Position numbers and translations under genes: made by a program. Under the pieces are notes generated by a model, which worked only from the letters and a program-made list of their open reading frames with translations, was not told where the DNA came from and made no database searches. This document shows, piece by piece, positions 6,133-13,467 of a DNA stretch of 13,467 nucleotides (position 1 is the stretch's first letter; each line of letters begins with the position of its first letter). The DNA comes from an uncultured Eubacteriales bacterium (lineage in GTDB: Bacteria > Bacillota > Clostridia > Oscillospirales > Oscillospiraceae), in NCBI GenBank assembly GCA_900553805.1, contig USEU01000056.1, positions 1 to 13,467 on the forward strand, read 5' to 3'.

Positions 6133-6921
6133 ATGAAGATTCTTGTGTGCATCAAGCAGGTGCCGGGGTCCAGCAATGTGGAGGTGGACCCGGTCAGCGG
6201 GGTGCTGAAGCGCAGCGGGGTGCCCAGCAAGTGCAACCCCTATGACCTGTACGCCATCGAGGCCGCCCTCAGTCTGGCGGAGCGGTTCGGCGGCAGCGTG
6301 GAGTGCCTGACCATGGGGCCGCCCCAGGCCAGGGCGGTGATCCAGGAGGCCATCTGCATGGGCGCCTCCGGCGGCACGGTGCTTTCCGACCGCAAATTTG
6401 CCGGGGCGGACGTGCTGGCCACGGCCTACACCCTCTCCCAGGGCGTCCGCCAGTGCGGGGAATTTGATCTCATCATCTGCGGCAAGCAGACCACCGACGG
6501 CGACACTGCCCAGGTGGGCGCGGAGCTGGCGGAATACCTGGGGCTGCCCAATGTGAGCAATGTGCTGTCCGTGGACGATTACCGGGACGGGACGCTTTCT
6601 CTGACCACCGGGCTGGATGACCGGCTCATCCGGCTGCGCATCGCCCTGCCCTGCCTGCTGAGCATGGACGCGGACATCAATACCCCCCGGCTGCCCTCCT
6701 ATAAGATCCGCCGTCAGCTCACCGACGACCGGGTGCGGATGCTGCGCTTCGCGGATTTTGCGGATCAGGACCCGGATCACTATGGTCTGAGCGGCTCCGC
6801 CACCCAGGTGGAGCGCATCTTCCCCCCGGAGAAAACCGGCGGGCGGGAAACCCTGGACGGGGACGCCGGCACCCAGGCCCAGGCGCTGCTGGCGCTGCTG
6901 CGGCAGAAAAAATTCGTGTAA
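6133..6921 (+). CDS. etfB: Electron transfer flavoprotein beta subunit of a lactate dehydrogenase complex
   Basis: A 262-residue soluble protein. The EtfB signature GKQTTDGDTAQVG is at residues 117-129, in the region that in bifurcating Etf proteins binds the FAD that exchanges electrons with NAD. Start MKILVCIKQVP is the normal EtfB start, and GGGAGG lies eight bases ahead; an upstream in-frame TTG at 6061 is rejected because it is the -35 box and adds residues unlike the family. It is first of three tightly packed genes, followed after 12 bases by ferredoxin-fused etfA and then the FAD dehydrogenase, the order lctB-lctC-lctD of A. woodii. Known role of that complex: lactate plus NAD+ with reduced ferredoxin giving pyruvate, NADH and oxidised ferredoxin. 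That this copy does so is inferred from context. Confidence 0.92.
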   Translation: MKILVCIKQVPGSSNVEVDPVSGVLKRSGVPSKCNPYDLYAIEAALSLAERFGGSVECLTMGPPQARAVIQEAICMGASGGTVLSDRKFAGADVLATAYTLSQGVRQCGEFDLIICGKQTTDGDTAQVGAELAEYLGLPNVSNVLSVDDYRDGTLSLTTGLDDRLIRLRIALPCLLSMDADINTPRLPSYKIRRQLTDDRVRMLRFADFADQDPDHYGLSGSATQVERIFPPEKTGGRETLDGDAGTQAQALLALLRQKKFV

Positions 6922-6933
6922 GGGGGCGGCCAT

Positions 6934-8118
6934 ATGGGAAAGCTCATCATCAACCATCATCTCATTACCCCGGAAAACGCGCCGGCGCTGGTGGAGATCT
7001 GCCCATTCGGCGCGATCTCCTATGAAAATGGGCAGCTGGACATCTCCTCCGGCTGCAAGCTGTGCAAAATGTGCGTGCGCAAAAGCGGCGGCCTGGTGGA
7101 ATTCCAGGAGGAAGCCAAAACCGTTGACCGCGCCGCCTGGCGGGGCATCTGCGTCTACGCCGACTGCTCCGGCGGCAAAATTCACCGGGTGACCTACGAG
7201 CTGATCGGCAAGGCCCGGGAGCTGGCCGCCGTGACGGGCCACCCCGTGTGGGTGCTGGCCATCGGCCACCAGCTGGACGGCTGCGTCCAGACCCTGCGGC
7301 ACTATGGGGCGGACGCCCTGTTCGTCTACGACGATCCTGCCCTGGCGGAGTTCCGCATCGAGCCCTACGCCCAGGCATTCTATGATTTCATCCAGCGCAA
7401 GCGCCCCTCCTCCATTCTGGTGGGGGCCACCAATCTGGGGCGGCAGCTGGCCCCCCGGGTGGCCGCCCGGTGCCGCACGGGGCTGACGGCGGACTGCACC
7501 ATCCTGGATATGAAGGAAAATACCGATCTTGTCCAGATTCGCCCCGCCTTCGGCGGCAACATCATGGCCCAGATCGTCACCCCCCACACCCGGCCCCAGT
7601 TCTGCACCGTGCGCTATAAGGTGTTCAGCGAGCCGAAGCCCAGCGAGGCCGCCGCCGGCGAGGTGGTGCCCATGCCCGTCACCGAGGAAATGCGGCGCTC
7701 CGCCATCGACGTGCTCAGCACCCAGGAAAAGCCCAGGGACATCGACATCGCCGAGGCGGATGTGATCGTGGCCGTGGGCCGGGGCGCGTCGGGCAAGGCG
7801 GCCCGGGCCTGGGCGGCGGAGCTGTCGGAGCTGCTGGGCGGCGTGGTGGCCTGCTCCCGCCCATTGGTGGAGAGCAACGTGTACGACGCCAAGCACCAGA
7901 TCGGCCTTTCCGGCCGCACCGTCAAGCCCAAGCTCATCATCACCCTGGGCATCTCCGGGGCGGTGCAGTTCGCCGCGGGCATGAAGGCGGCGGAGTGCAT
8001 CGTGGCCGTCAATTCCGACCCCGCCGCGCCCATCTTCGATGTGGCCCACTACCGGGTGGTGGGGGACGTGAACGAAATTCTTCCCAGGCTGATCCAGCAG
8101 ATCAAGGGGGTATCCTGA
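6934..8118 (+). CDS. etfA: Electron transfer flavoprotein alpha subunit with N-terminal ferredoxin-like domain
   Basis: A 394-residue protein. Residues 1-60 are a ferredoxin-like extension with C23 (ICPFGAI) and C41, C44, C47 (GCKLCKMC), enough for one [4Fe-4S] cluster, as in LctC. The EtfA part follows, with GRGASGK at 282-288, SRPLVE at 308-313, [12 protein letters not shown] at 321-332, GISGAVQ at 339-345 and [10 protein letters not shown] at 359-368; these build the FAD-binding domain. The extra cluster would let ferredoxin exchange electrons with the complex. The ribosome site is GGGGG about nine bases before ATG, 12 bases after the etfB stop. Its TGA overlaps the next ATG by one base (TGATG), so translation is probably coupled to the dehydrogenase. 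It is cytoplasmic, with no membrane segment. Confidence 0.92.
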   Translation: MGKLIINHHLITPENAPALVEICPFGAISYENGQLDISSGCKLCKMCVRKSGGLVEFQEEAKTVDRAAWRGICVYADCSGGKIHRVTYELIGKARELAAVTGHPVWVLAIGHQLDGCVQTLRHYGADALFVYDDPALAEFRIEPYAQAFYDFIQRKRPSSILVGATNLGRQLAPRVAARCRTGLTADCTILDMKENTDLVQIRPAFGGNIMAQIVTPHTRPQFCTVRYKVFSEPKPSEAAAGEVVPMPVTEEMRRSAIDVLSTQEKPRDIDIAEADVIVAVGRGASGKAARAWAAELSELLGGVVACSRPLVESNVYDAKHQIGLSGRTVKPKLIITLGISGAVQFAAGMKAAECIVAVNSDPAAPIFDVAHYRVVGDVNEILPRLIQQIKGVS

Positions 8119-9509
8119 TGTACAACAAGGTAACACAGGCGGATATCGACGCCCTGCGGGCCATCGTCGGCCCGGAAAATGTGCTCCTGGGGGAGGGAAT
8201 CAACCCCGACTACGCCCATGACGAGCTGGGGGATGTGTCCCACATGCCCGAGGTCCTGGTGCGGGTCCGCACCACCCGGGAGGTTTCGGAAATGATGCGC
8301 CTGGCAAGCGCCCGGGTCATTCCCGTCACCGTCCGGGGCAGCGGCACCGGCCTGGTGGGGGCGGCGGTGCCCATCTGCGGCGGCATCCTGCTGGAGACCA
8401 CGAAAATGAATGAGATTCTGTCGCTGGACACGGAGAATCTCACCGTCACCGTCCAGCCCGGCGTGCTGCTGATGGAGCTGGCCGCCTTCGCCGAAGAGCA
8501 CGACCTGCTGTATCCCCCCGATCCGGGGGAGAAGAGCGCCACCATCGGCGGCAATATCTCCACCAACGCCGGGGGCATGCGGGCGGTGAAGTACGGGGTG
8601 ACCCGGGACTATGTGCGCGCCCTGACCGTGGTGCTGCCCAGCGGCGAAGTGCAGACCTTCGGCGCGGCGGTGGCCAAGAACAGCTCCGGGTACAGCCTGA
8701 AGGATCTGGTCATCGGCTCCGAGGGGACACTGTGCATCATCACCGAGGCGGTGCTGAAGCTGGTGCCCCTGCCCAAGGTGTCCCTGAGCCTGCTGGTGCC
8801 CTTCCCGGATATAAAGTCCGCCATCGAGGCGGTGCCCCATATCATCTCCTCCAAGGTCACCCCCACCGCCATTGAGTATATGTCCAGGGATACCATCCTG
8901 TTCTCCGAAAGCTACCTGGGCAAGCGCTTCCCCGATACCAAAAACGACGCCTACATTCTGCTGACCTTCGACGGCGGCAGCCAGGAGCAGGTGGACCGGG
9001 ACCTGTCCGCCGTGGCGGAGCTGTGCCTGGGCATCGGCGCGCTGGACGCCTACATCGTGGACACCGAGGAGCGGAAGAAATCCGTCTGGTCCGCCCGGGG
9101 CGCGTTCCTGGAGGCCATCAAGGCCTCTACCACGGAGATGGACGAATGCGACGTGGTGGTCCCCGGCAACCGGGTGGATACCTTCATCAAATACACCCAC
9201 GCCCTTTCGGATGAATTCCGGGTCCGCATCCCCAGCTTCGGCCACGCCGGCGACGGCAACCTCCACGTCTACATCTGCCGGGACGCCCTCTCCGACGAGG
9301 CCTGGCATCAGACCCGGGACGCCATCTTCGACCGCATGTACCGGAAAGCCACCGAGCTGGGCGGCCTGGTCTCCGGCGAGCACGGCATCGGCTACGCCAA
9401 AAAGCCCTACCTCCGCCGCCAATACGGCGACACCCCGTTGTCCTTGATGCAGGGCATCAAGCAGGTCTTTGATCCCCAGAACATCCTGAATCCGGGGAAG
9501 ATTTTTTGA
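8118..9509 (+). CDS. lctD: FAD-linked D-lactate (2-hydroxyacid) dehydrogenase, GlcD/LctD type
   Basis: A 463-residue flavoprotein of the GlcD/VAO family. The FAD domain shows RGSGTG at 73-78, PDPG at 134-137, [12 protein letters not shown] at 142-153 and GSEG at 200-203. The C-terminal substrate domain has [12 protein letters not shown] at 373-384 (H376, H383) and SGEHGIG at 419-425 (E421, H422), the metal and substrate ligands of D-2-hydroxyacid dehydrogenases. The etfBA context makes lactate the best substrate guess; glycolate or 2-hydroxyglutarate cannot be excluded by motif alone. The start at 8118 overlaps the etfA stop, with AAGGGGG ahead; a longer in-frame start inside etfA is rejected. 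In A. woodii the set is followed by lactate permease and racemase genes; here it ends at a strong terminator, so both must be elsewhere or absent. Confidence 0.9.
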   Translation: MYNKVTQADIDALRAIVGPENVLLGEGINPDYAHDELGDVSHMPEVLVRVRTTREVSEMMRLASARVIPVTVRGSGTGLVGAAVPICGGILLETTKMNEILSLDTENLTVTVQPGVLLMELAAFAEEHDLLYPPDPGEKSATIGGNISTNAGGMRAVKYGVTRDYVRALTVVLPSGEVQTFGAAVAKNSSGYSLKDLVIGSEGTLCIITEAVLKLVPLPKVSLSLLVPFPDIKSAIEAVPHIISSKVTPTAIEYMSRDTILFSESYLGKRFPDTKNDAYILLTFDGGSQEQVDRDLSAVAELCLGIGALDAYIVDTEERKKSVWSARGAFLEAIKASTTEMDECDVVVPGNRVDTFIKYTHALSDEFRVRIPSFGHAGDGNLHVYICRDALSDEAWHQTRDAIFDRMYRKATELGGLVSGEHGIGYAKKPYLRRQYGDTPLSLMQGIKQVFDPQNILNPGKIF

Positions 9510-9549
9510 GCCGAACGGAAATGTAGGGGGTGCATTCCATTCAACGTAG

Positions 9550-9606
9550 AAAGGCGAATTCGTGCGATGTCCGTTTCGGACTGTACGAATTCGCCTTTGT
9601 TTGTTT
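9550..9606 (+). terminator. Two-way terminator between converging genes
   Basis: AAAGGCGAATTCGT (9550-9563) pairs perfectly with ACGAATTCGCCTTT (9585-9598), with a small inner hairpin TCCG-TTT-CGGA (9570-9580). TTTGTTTGTTTT follows on the plus strand, while the opposite arm supplies A/T-rich sequence for the minus-strand gene. It lies between lctD and the secreted-protein gene and can serve both. Confidence 0.85.
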
Positions 9607-9616
9607 TAAGGGGAGG

Positions 9617-10558
9617 TCACTTGATCTGGAATTCCACGTAGTAAGTCTGGTATTCGTGGAAGTCCTGGGAGAGCGGGGGGATGTCCTGCTGGGTGAAATT
9701 GTCGTGGAGGCTGAGGCGGAGGAGGTAATCGCCGCGCTCCTGGGGCTGGGCCCAGCGGAGGGTGACCTGGGTGGTGCCCTCCATGGTCAGGGGCTGGGCC
9801 GGGGTCAGCTCCACAAAGCAGACCTCCTGAGCGCCGTCCAGGTCACCGGCGGTGTAGACGCCGCCGCGCTGGAGCACCAGCTGGCCGAACTGCTGGCCGC
9901 CGGACTGGGTGATCTCCAGGGTCACGCTGCCGCTGTCCGCCTCCAGCACCTGGAAATCCAGGCCCCATTCCTCCCGGTCGATGGGGTAGCGGTAGGGGCT
10001 GTCCGGGTCGGTCAGGGCGGTGTCCACCGTCCCCGGCGTGCCGGGGGCCGCCACCTGGAGGGAGCGGATCAGATGGCTCTTTCCGTCCGGCGTCTCCAGC
10101 ACATCGTCGCAGAATACCAGGTTGTAATCCGGGTAGCAGTAGGTGTATTCCGTCAGGCCGTTTTTGGTGCGGATGAATTCAAAGCTGACGCCCGCCTCCG
10201 CGTCCTGCCGGGCGGCGGCCAGCAGCGCCTCCACGGACACCATGCCGCCGGAGACCGCCTCATCCAGCGGCACGGGGCTTCCCTGGATGTCCACGGTCAC
10301 GTTTTCCACCAGGTTATAGGACAGGGCGTACGCCCCCTCGCTGGGCGCGGGGAAGGACTGATAGAGCCGGTCCCGGGTCTCCTGACTGCGGTGGTCCCAT
10401 TCGCCGGTGCCGATCAGGGAATCATACAGCTCCCGGGTGGACTCCGCCCGGATGCCGCACACCCGCGTCCCCTCCGCCCCGGCCGCCGCCCCCGCCCCCA
10501 GCGTCAGGACAAGGGCGAGCATCAGGGCAGACAGACGGACGACACTGCGCATTTTCAT
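9617..10558 (-). CDS. Secreted protein of unknown function, possible Ig-like C-terminal domain
   Basis: A 313-residue protein that I do not recognise as a whole. Residues 1-28 are a signal peptide: basic start, hydrophobic run ALMLALVLTL, then GAGAAAGA, which fits signal peptidase I cleavage. The mature part has an acidic, mixed beta-like sequence. Its end, from about VTLEITQSGG to the C-terminus, resembles the Gram-positive Ig-like Big_14 style (VTLRW...GDYLLRLSLHD...YYVEFQI); this is a weak call. No wall-sorting signal, lipobox or catalytic motif is visible. The start at 10558 has GGAGGG six bases ahead; an in-frame ATG ten codons upstream lies before that ribosome site and is rejected. It has its own promoter and shares the terminator at 9550-9606 with lctD. 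Confidence 0.75.
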   Translation of the reverse strand: MKMRSVVRLSALMLALVLTLGAGAAAGAEGTRVCGIRAESTRELYDSLIGTGEWDHRSQETRDRLYQSFPAPSEGAYALSYNLVENVTVDIQGSPVPLDEAVSGGMVSVEALLAAARQDAEAGVSFEFIRTKNGLTEYTYCYPDYNLVFCDDVLETPDGKSHLIRSLQVAAPGTPGTVDTALTDPDSPYRYPIDREEWGLDFQVLEADSGSVTLEITQSGGQQFGQLVLQRGGVYTAGDLDGAQEVCFVELTPAQPLTMEGTTQVTLRWAQPQERGDYLLRLSLHDNFTQQDIPPLSQDFHEYQTYYVEFQIK

Positions 10559-10620
10559 AAAAATCCCTCCGATTTGTCGTATTTTCATTCAGCAAAGGCA
10601 ATTTTTTCCTCTTTGCATCT

Positions 10621-10649
10621 ATGATAATTGCAATTCGGAGGGATGTCAA
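10621..10649 (-). promoter_or_regulatory. SigA-type promoter of the secreted-protein gene
   Basis: Minus-strand TTGACA (10649-10644), a 17-base spacer, TATCAT (10626-10621). It lies between the MATE stop region and the secreted-protein start, so the two genes are probably transcribed separately. AATTGCAATT, a short palindrome, overlaps the spacer and -10 edge. Confidence 0.82.
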
Positions 10650-10662
10650 ATTAAGATATGCT

Positions 10663-10732
10663 TAAGGCAACACCGCACAATTTGGCAAGAAGCCCCAGCC
10701 TGGATTTTTGCCAAATTGTGCGGCGGGCCTTA
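10663..10732 (-). repeat. 70-bp palindromic repeat, copy 2, overlapping the MATE stop codon
   Basis: CGCACAATTTGGCAA and TTGCCAAATTGTGCG are perfect inner arms of 15 bases; TAAGGC and GCCTTA are perfect outer ends, separated from the inner arms by an unpaired block. The TAA at its right end is the stop codon of the MATE gene read on the minus strand, and TTTTT after the first inner arm lies in the loop. The outer 26 bases on the left match the copy at 5766-5837. Confidence 0.82.
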
Positions 10733-12088
10733 CGTATCTCTTGTGATGTTGCGCAGCCAGATGTATTTGCGGTAGTGGAGGAAGACCACCGGGAGCTTGA
10801 TGATCTCGTCCATGCTGCACAGGCAGAACACCACCGGGGCGCTCCAGTGCCACCAGAAGGCGGCCATCAGGCTCAGGGGGACGCAGATGCACCACATGAA
10901 GATGATGTTGTTGTTCATGTCGAATTTGGCGTCGCCCCCGGCTCCGAAGATGCCGTCCAGCACCACGTGATTCACCGACTGGGCCGCCAGGTTCAGGCCG
11001 GTGAAGGCGATCATGATCTTCAGGTAGCTGGCCGCCTGGGGGGTCAGCTCCGTAATGCCCATGATGACCGGCGTGGCCGCCACCAGCAGCGCCCCGGTGA
11101 CGATGCCGATGATGACGGACAGCCGGGTGAGCCGCCTGCCGTAGTCCTTGGCCTTGTCCAGCAGGTTGGCTCCCAGCAGATTGCCGATGAGGATGCCCGC
11201 GCCGCCGCCCACGCCCCGGATCAGGCAGGAGATCAGGCTCTTGGCCACCGCCACCACGGAGTTGGCCGCCACCGCGTCCCCGTCCATGTGGCCCAGTACC
11301 ACGGAATAGGACATATAGGCGATGCCCCACACCAGGCTGGCCCCGATCACCGGCATGGTATAGCGCAGGAAATCCTGGAGCAGCAGCCGGTCCGGCCGCC
11401 GGGCCAGCCAGCTCCAGCGCAGCTGCACCGCGCTCTTGCGCCGGGTGACCGCCGCCGCCAGGGCCAGCTCCACCACCCGGGAGATCACCGTGGCCAGCGC
11501 CGCCCCGGCGATGCCCATGGCCGGGCAGCCCAGCAGGCCGAAGATGAAAACGGCGTTGAGGATGATATTCGTCACCACCGCCACGGAGCTGATGACGGAG
11601 CTTTCCGCCGTGTGGCCGGTGTTTTTCAGAATCGCAAAGTATACCTGGGTGATGCCGCACAGGAAATAGGAGGGAGCCACCACCCGCAGGTACTCCGCCC
11701 CCAGGGGGATGAGCCCCTGATCGCTGGTGAGGACGGCCATCAGCGCCCGGGGAGCCAACAGCGCCGCCAGGGTCACCGCGCCGCCGATGGCCAGGATGAT
11801 CTTCAGGCCCGTGGGGGCGATCTCCTCAATGGACTTCCCGTCCCCCTTGCCCCAATACTGGGCGGCCATGATGCCCACGCCGATGCTGAAGCCCGTGACC
11901 AGCAGGCTGAGGAAGAACTGCACGTTCCCCGCCTGGGACACCGAGGCCATCTCCTGCTGCCCCAGCCGCCCCAGCATCACCGCGTCCGTCACGCTGACCA
12001 GCGCCAGCATAAAATTCTGAATGCCGATGGGCACCACCAGACGCATCAGCTCCCCGTAAAACCCGTCGCGCTTCGCTCTTTTCTCCAT
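10730..12088 (-). CDS. MATE-family multidrug/metabolite exporter
   Basis: A 452-residue integral membrane protein, normal length for MATE proteins, with about 12 hydrophobic segments in two halves. The N-terminal half has the family pattern PIGIQNFMLALVSVTDAVMLGRLGQ, and GMGIAGAALATVISR-like sequence follows in the middle (here AMGIAGAALATVISRVVE). Members exchange Na+ or H+ for drugs or metabolites across the cytoplasmic membrane; the substrate cannot be told from sequence. The start at 12088 has GGGAGG five bases ahead. A longer in-frame start at 12211 is rejected because it spans the promoter and adds 41 residues unlike the family. It stands alone, with its own promoter, and its stop codon lies in a palindromic repeat. 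Confidence 0.92.
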   Translation of the reverse strand: MEKRAKRDGFYGELMRLVVPIGIQNFMLALVSVTDAVMLGRLGQQEMASVSQAGNVQFFLSLLVTGFSIGVGIMAAQYWGKGDGKSIEEIAPTGLKIILAIGGAVTLAALLAPRALMAVLTSDQGLIPLGAEYLRVVAPSYFLCGITQVYFAILKNTGHTAESSVISSVAVVTNIILNAVFIFGLLGCPAMGIAGAALATVISRVVELALAAAVTRRKSAVQLRWSWLARRPDRLLLQDFLRYTMPVIGASLVWGIAYMSYSVVLGHMDGDAVAANSVVAVAKSLISCLIRGVGGGAGILIGNLLGANLLDKAKDYGRRLTRLSVIIGIVTGALLVAATPVIMGITELTPQAASYLKIMIAFTGLNLAAQSVNHVVLDGIFGAGGDAKFDMNNNIIFMWCICVPLSLMAAFWWHWSAPVVFCLCSMDEIIKLPVVFLHYRKYIWLRNITRDT

Positions 12089-12118
12089 AAAATCCTCCCG
12101 TTTTTCTGAATAGAACAC

Positions 12119-12147
12119 ATTGTAACCGTTTTTGAAGGTTTTCGCAA
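12119..12147 (-). promoter_or_regulatory. SigA-type promoter of the MATE gene
   Basis: Minus-strand TTGCGA (12147-12142), a 17-base spacer, TACAAT (12124-12119), giving a leader of about 25 bases before the start codon at 12088. Confidence 0.75.
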
Positions 12148-12185
12148 GAGACAAAAGCGGGTAAAATATTGGATGAAATTGATAC

Positions 12186-12209
12186 GGCTCCCCCAAGAAC
12201 GGGGGAGCC
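12186..12209 (-). terminator. GGCTCCCC-type hairpin after the glycosidase-like gene
   Basis: GGCTCCCCC (12186-12194), six-base loop, GGGGGAGCC (12201-12209), nine perfect GC-rich pairs, eight bases past the stop codon on the minus strand. No clear T run follows, so termination is probable but not certain. It uses the same arms as the intergenic hairpin modules elsewhere. Confidence 0.65.
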
Positions 12210-12216
12210 AAGTGTT

Positions 12217-13287
12217 TTATTGCTCCATGTCGGCCTTTTGGGCTTCCAGGCCTTCGGCGACGGAGAGGGGGCGCAGGACGCTGTATGCGTCGAAGCGGGT
12301 GTCGTTGGTGTCGCTGAGGAAGACCAGGCGGCCCGCCGGGTTTTCGTAGGTGAACTGGGAGGCCTTCGCGCCTACCTCCTGGGCCTGCACGCCGGACAGG
12401 TACAGGCGGCTGCGGCCCTCCGGCAGGGGGAAGGTGGGGGTCGCGCCGCAGAAGGACACCACAAAGGTATCCGTGGCGCAGTTGGCCATCAGGGTGGTGG
12501 CGGCGTTGGTGATGGCCTCGTCCATGTTGCCGTTGAAGATGTACTTATCCGTCTCCGCCGGGAAGCGGAAATTGTCCAGCACCACCTCGTTGAAGCCCAG
12601 GCCCCGCACCTCGTTGACCACGGAGGTGATCCAGCCCAGGGTGTTGGCGCTGGTGGGATCCAGCCAGTAGCATCCGCCGCTGTCCATCCACAGGCCGATC
12701 CGGCTTTTCACATACAGGCCGGAGGTCACGTTGCGGTTGCCGAAATCGTAATCCCGGAAGGCGGACACCCTGGCGATCATGTAGAAGCCCTTGGAGCGGA
12801 TGTACTGGATCAGCTCGTCCACCGCGGACACGTTCACGCTGGCGGAGCCGACCGCCCCGGTGAGGCTGGAGGTATAGTAGAAGGAGCCGTAGCCGCCCTT
12901 GAGTTCAAGCATGATGGGCGTACCGGCCTTGAGCTGGTTCAGGTCCGCCTTGATCTCATCCATGCTGGTGCCCTTGAGCATGTCATAATCGATGTAATAG
13001 CCGTTGAGGGCAGTCAGCTCCTGGGACAGGTCCACGGAGTCGGAACCCTCGTTATAGAAAATGGGTACGGTCTCCAGGACCTCCGACTGGCCGGAGGAGA
13101 CAAATTCGTTTATCTCCGGCAGGGGCTCCCGGGAGAAGTCCAGCGTCGCGCCGTCGCGGGTATACACCACGTAGCGGGCCACCCAGATATTCCAGCAGAA
13201 GGCCACCAGGATCACGATCAGCAGCACGATCAGGGCCACGGTGGCCACACGCTGGATCCGGCGGCGGGTTTTAAACGTCAAATGCAT
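12217..13287 (-). CDS. Membrane-anchored DUF4015-like putative glycoside hydrolase
   Basis: A 356-residue protein. Residues 1-13 are basic, 14-36 form one membrane segment (VATVALIVLLIVILVAFCW), and the rest should lie outside the cell. The outer part fits the putative glycoside hydrolase family DUF4015, a TIM-barrel type: GYYIDYDML at 97-104, ELIQYIRSKGFYMIARVSAFRD at about 158-179, LWMDSGGCYWLDPTS at 199-213 and EVVLDNFRFPAE at 234-245, where the family often has a Y(V)RFP signature. The catalytic residues are not established for this family; D210 and D238 are likely candidates by position. The substrate is unknown; cell-wall or polysaccharide cleavage is inference. The start at 13287 has AGGAG eight bases ahead; an in-frame ATG at 13341 lies inside a repeat and is rejected. 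I see no convincing promoter upstream. Confidence 0.78.
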   Translation of the reverse strand: MHLTFKTRRRIQRVATVALIVLLIVILVAFCWNIWVARYVVYTRDGATLDFSREPLPEINEFVSSGQSEVLETVPIFYNEGSDSVDLSQELTALNGYYIDYDMLKGTSMDEIKADLNQLKAGTPIMLELKGGYGSFYYTSSLTGAVGSASVNVSAVDELIQYIRSKGFYMIARVSAFRDYDFGNRNVTSGLYVKSRIGLWMDSGGCYWLDPTSANTLGWITSVVNEVRGLGFNEVVLDNFRFPAETDKYIFNGNMDEAITNAATTLMANCATDTFVVSFCGATPTFPLPEGRSRLYLSGVQAQEVGAKASQFTYENPAGRLVFLSDTNDTRFDAYSVLRPLSVAEGLEAQKADMEQ

Positions 13288-13307
13288 ATGGGGTTCTCCT
13301 TGTTTCA

Positions 13308-13355
13308 CTTGGCTCCCCGATGGGGGAGCTGGCAGGCCCAAGGGGCCTGACTGAG
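13308..13355 (-). repeat. Twin-hairpin element, inverted copy upstream of the glycosidase-like gene
   Basis: On the minus strand: CAGTC, AGGCCC-CTT-GGGCCT, GCCAG, CTCCCCC-AT-CGGGGAG, CCAAG. The first hairpin differs from the other copies on both arms in a matching way. It covers part of the expected 5' leader of the gene at 12217-13287. Confidence 0.75.
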
Positions 13356-13411
13356 GGGTTGCGGTAGGAACGTGCGATTTTATGAAATCTTGGGCGAATT
13401 CGCAGCGGCCC

Positions 13412-13467
13412 TCTTGGCTCCCCGATGGGGTGGTGCTCCGCGCAGCGAATCAGAATCTTGATGATTG
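13412..13467 (+). repeat. Hybrid of GGCTCCCC hairpin and T element, running off the window
   Basis: GGCTCCCC-GAT-GGGG is followed directly at 13431 by TGGTGCTCCGCGCAGC, the internal module of the long T element, then a variant of the region leading to ATGATTG. In the two long T copies that module follows a different hairpin (CCCCCTCTGGGGG). The rest lies beyond the window. Confidence 0.75.

Noticed and set aside
6091..9422. Long open frames on the minus strand opposite the lactate operon
   Set aside because: Composition is shadow-like, and the plus strand carries full Etf and LctD motifs with coupled starts.
10658..13350. Long plus-strand frames opposite the MATE and glycosidase-like genes
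   Set aside because: They lack ribosome sites and domain patterns, and lie opposite well-supported genes.
13288..13467. Promoter for the glycosidase-like gene (CTGCGA, 17 bases, TAAAAT on the minus strand)
   Set aside because: The -35 box is poor and the site lies between repeats; too weak to annotate.

Overview
The window is GC-rich bacterial DNA with strong Shine-Dalgarno sites (GGAGG types), SigA-like promoters with exact 17-bp spacers, and many GC-rich hairpin repeats between genes. An electron-bifurcating type lactate dehydrogenase set, a DUF2318 lipoprotein and a TerB-N/TerB-C protein all fit a strictly anaerobic clostridium, most likely a gut Oscillospiraceae-type organism. That placement is inference from gene content and style, not from a marker gene. 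No rRNA, tRNA, transposase, phage gene or CRISPR array was seen.

Layout, left to right. (1) 192-3031, minus strand: a two-gene operon of a TerB-N/TerB-C protein and a BrxC/BrxD-like (DUF2791) P-loop ATPase with an ATGA overlap, driven by a near-consensus promoter at 3066-3094. This is the best candidate for a defence or DNA-processing system. The helicase that often accompanies this pair is not present in the 191 bases available downstream. Inverted copies of the same intergenic repeats lie on both sides of the operon. (2) 3675-5768, plus strand: a metal-handling pair, namely an HMA - SafE/UreH-like membrane - cupredoxin fusion with its own promoter, then a DUF2318 lipoprotein. A repeat-filled gap separates them. 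(3) 6133-9509, plus strand: etfB, ferredoxin-fused etfA and a GlcD/LctD-type FAD dehydrogenase, tightly packed. They should form a lactate dehydrogenase/Etf complex that couples lactate oxidation to NAD+ with help from reduced ferredoxin. An operator-like palindrome overlaps the predicted promoter. (4) 9617-13287, minus strand: three singly promoted or separately spaced genes, a secreted protein of unknown function with a possible Ig-like C-terminal domain, a MATE-family exporter, and a membrane-anchored DUF4015-like putative glycoside hydrolase.

The intergenic DNA is itself notable. At least four repeat modules recur in both orientations: a roughly 150-bp structured element (here T), a roughly 100-150-bp element (S), a twin-hairpin element of about 45 bp, and a 70-bp palindrome. 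They are assembled in different combinations and nested inside one another. The 70-bp palindrome directly supplies the TAA stop codon of two unrelated genes. Structure is kept while sequence changes in the twin-hairpin element, which argues that the hairpins matter, for example as transcript ends, or reflects the way the elements spread.
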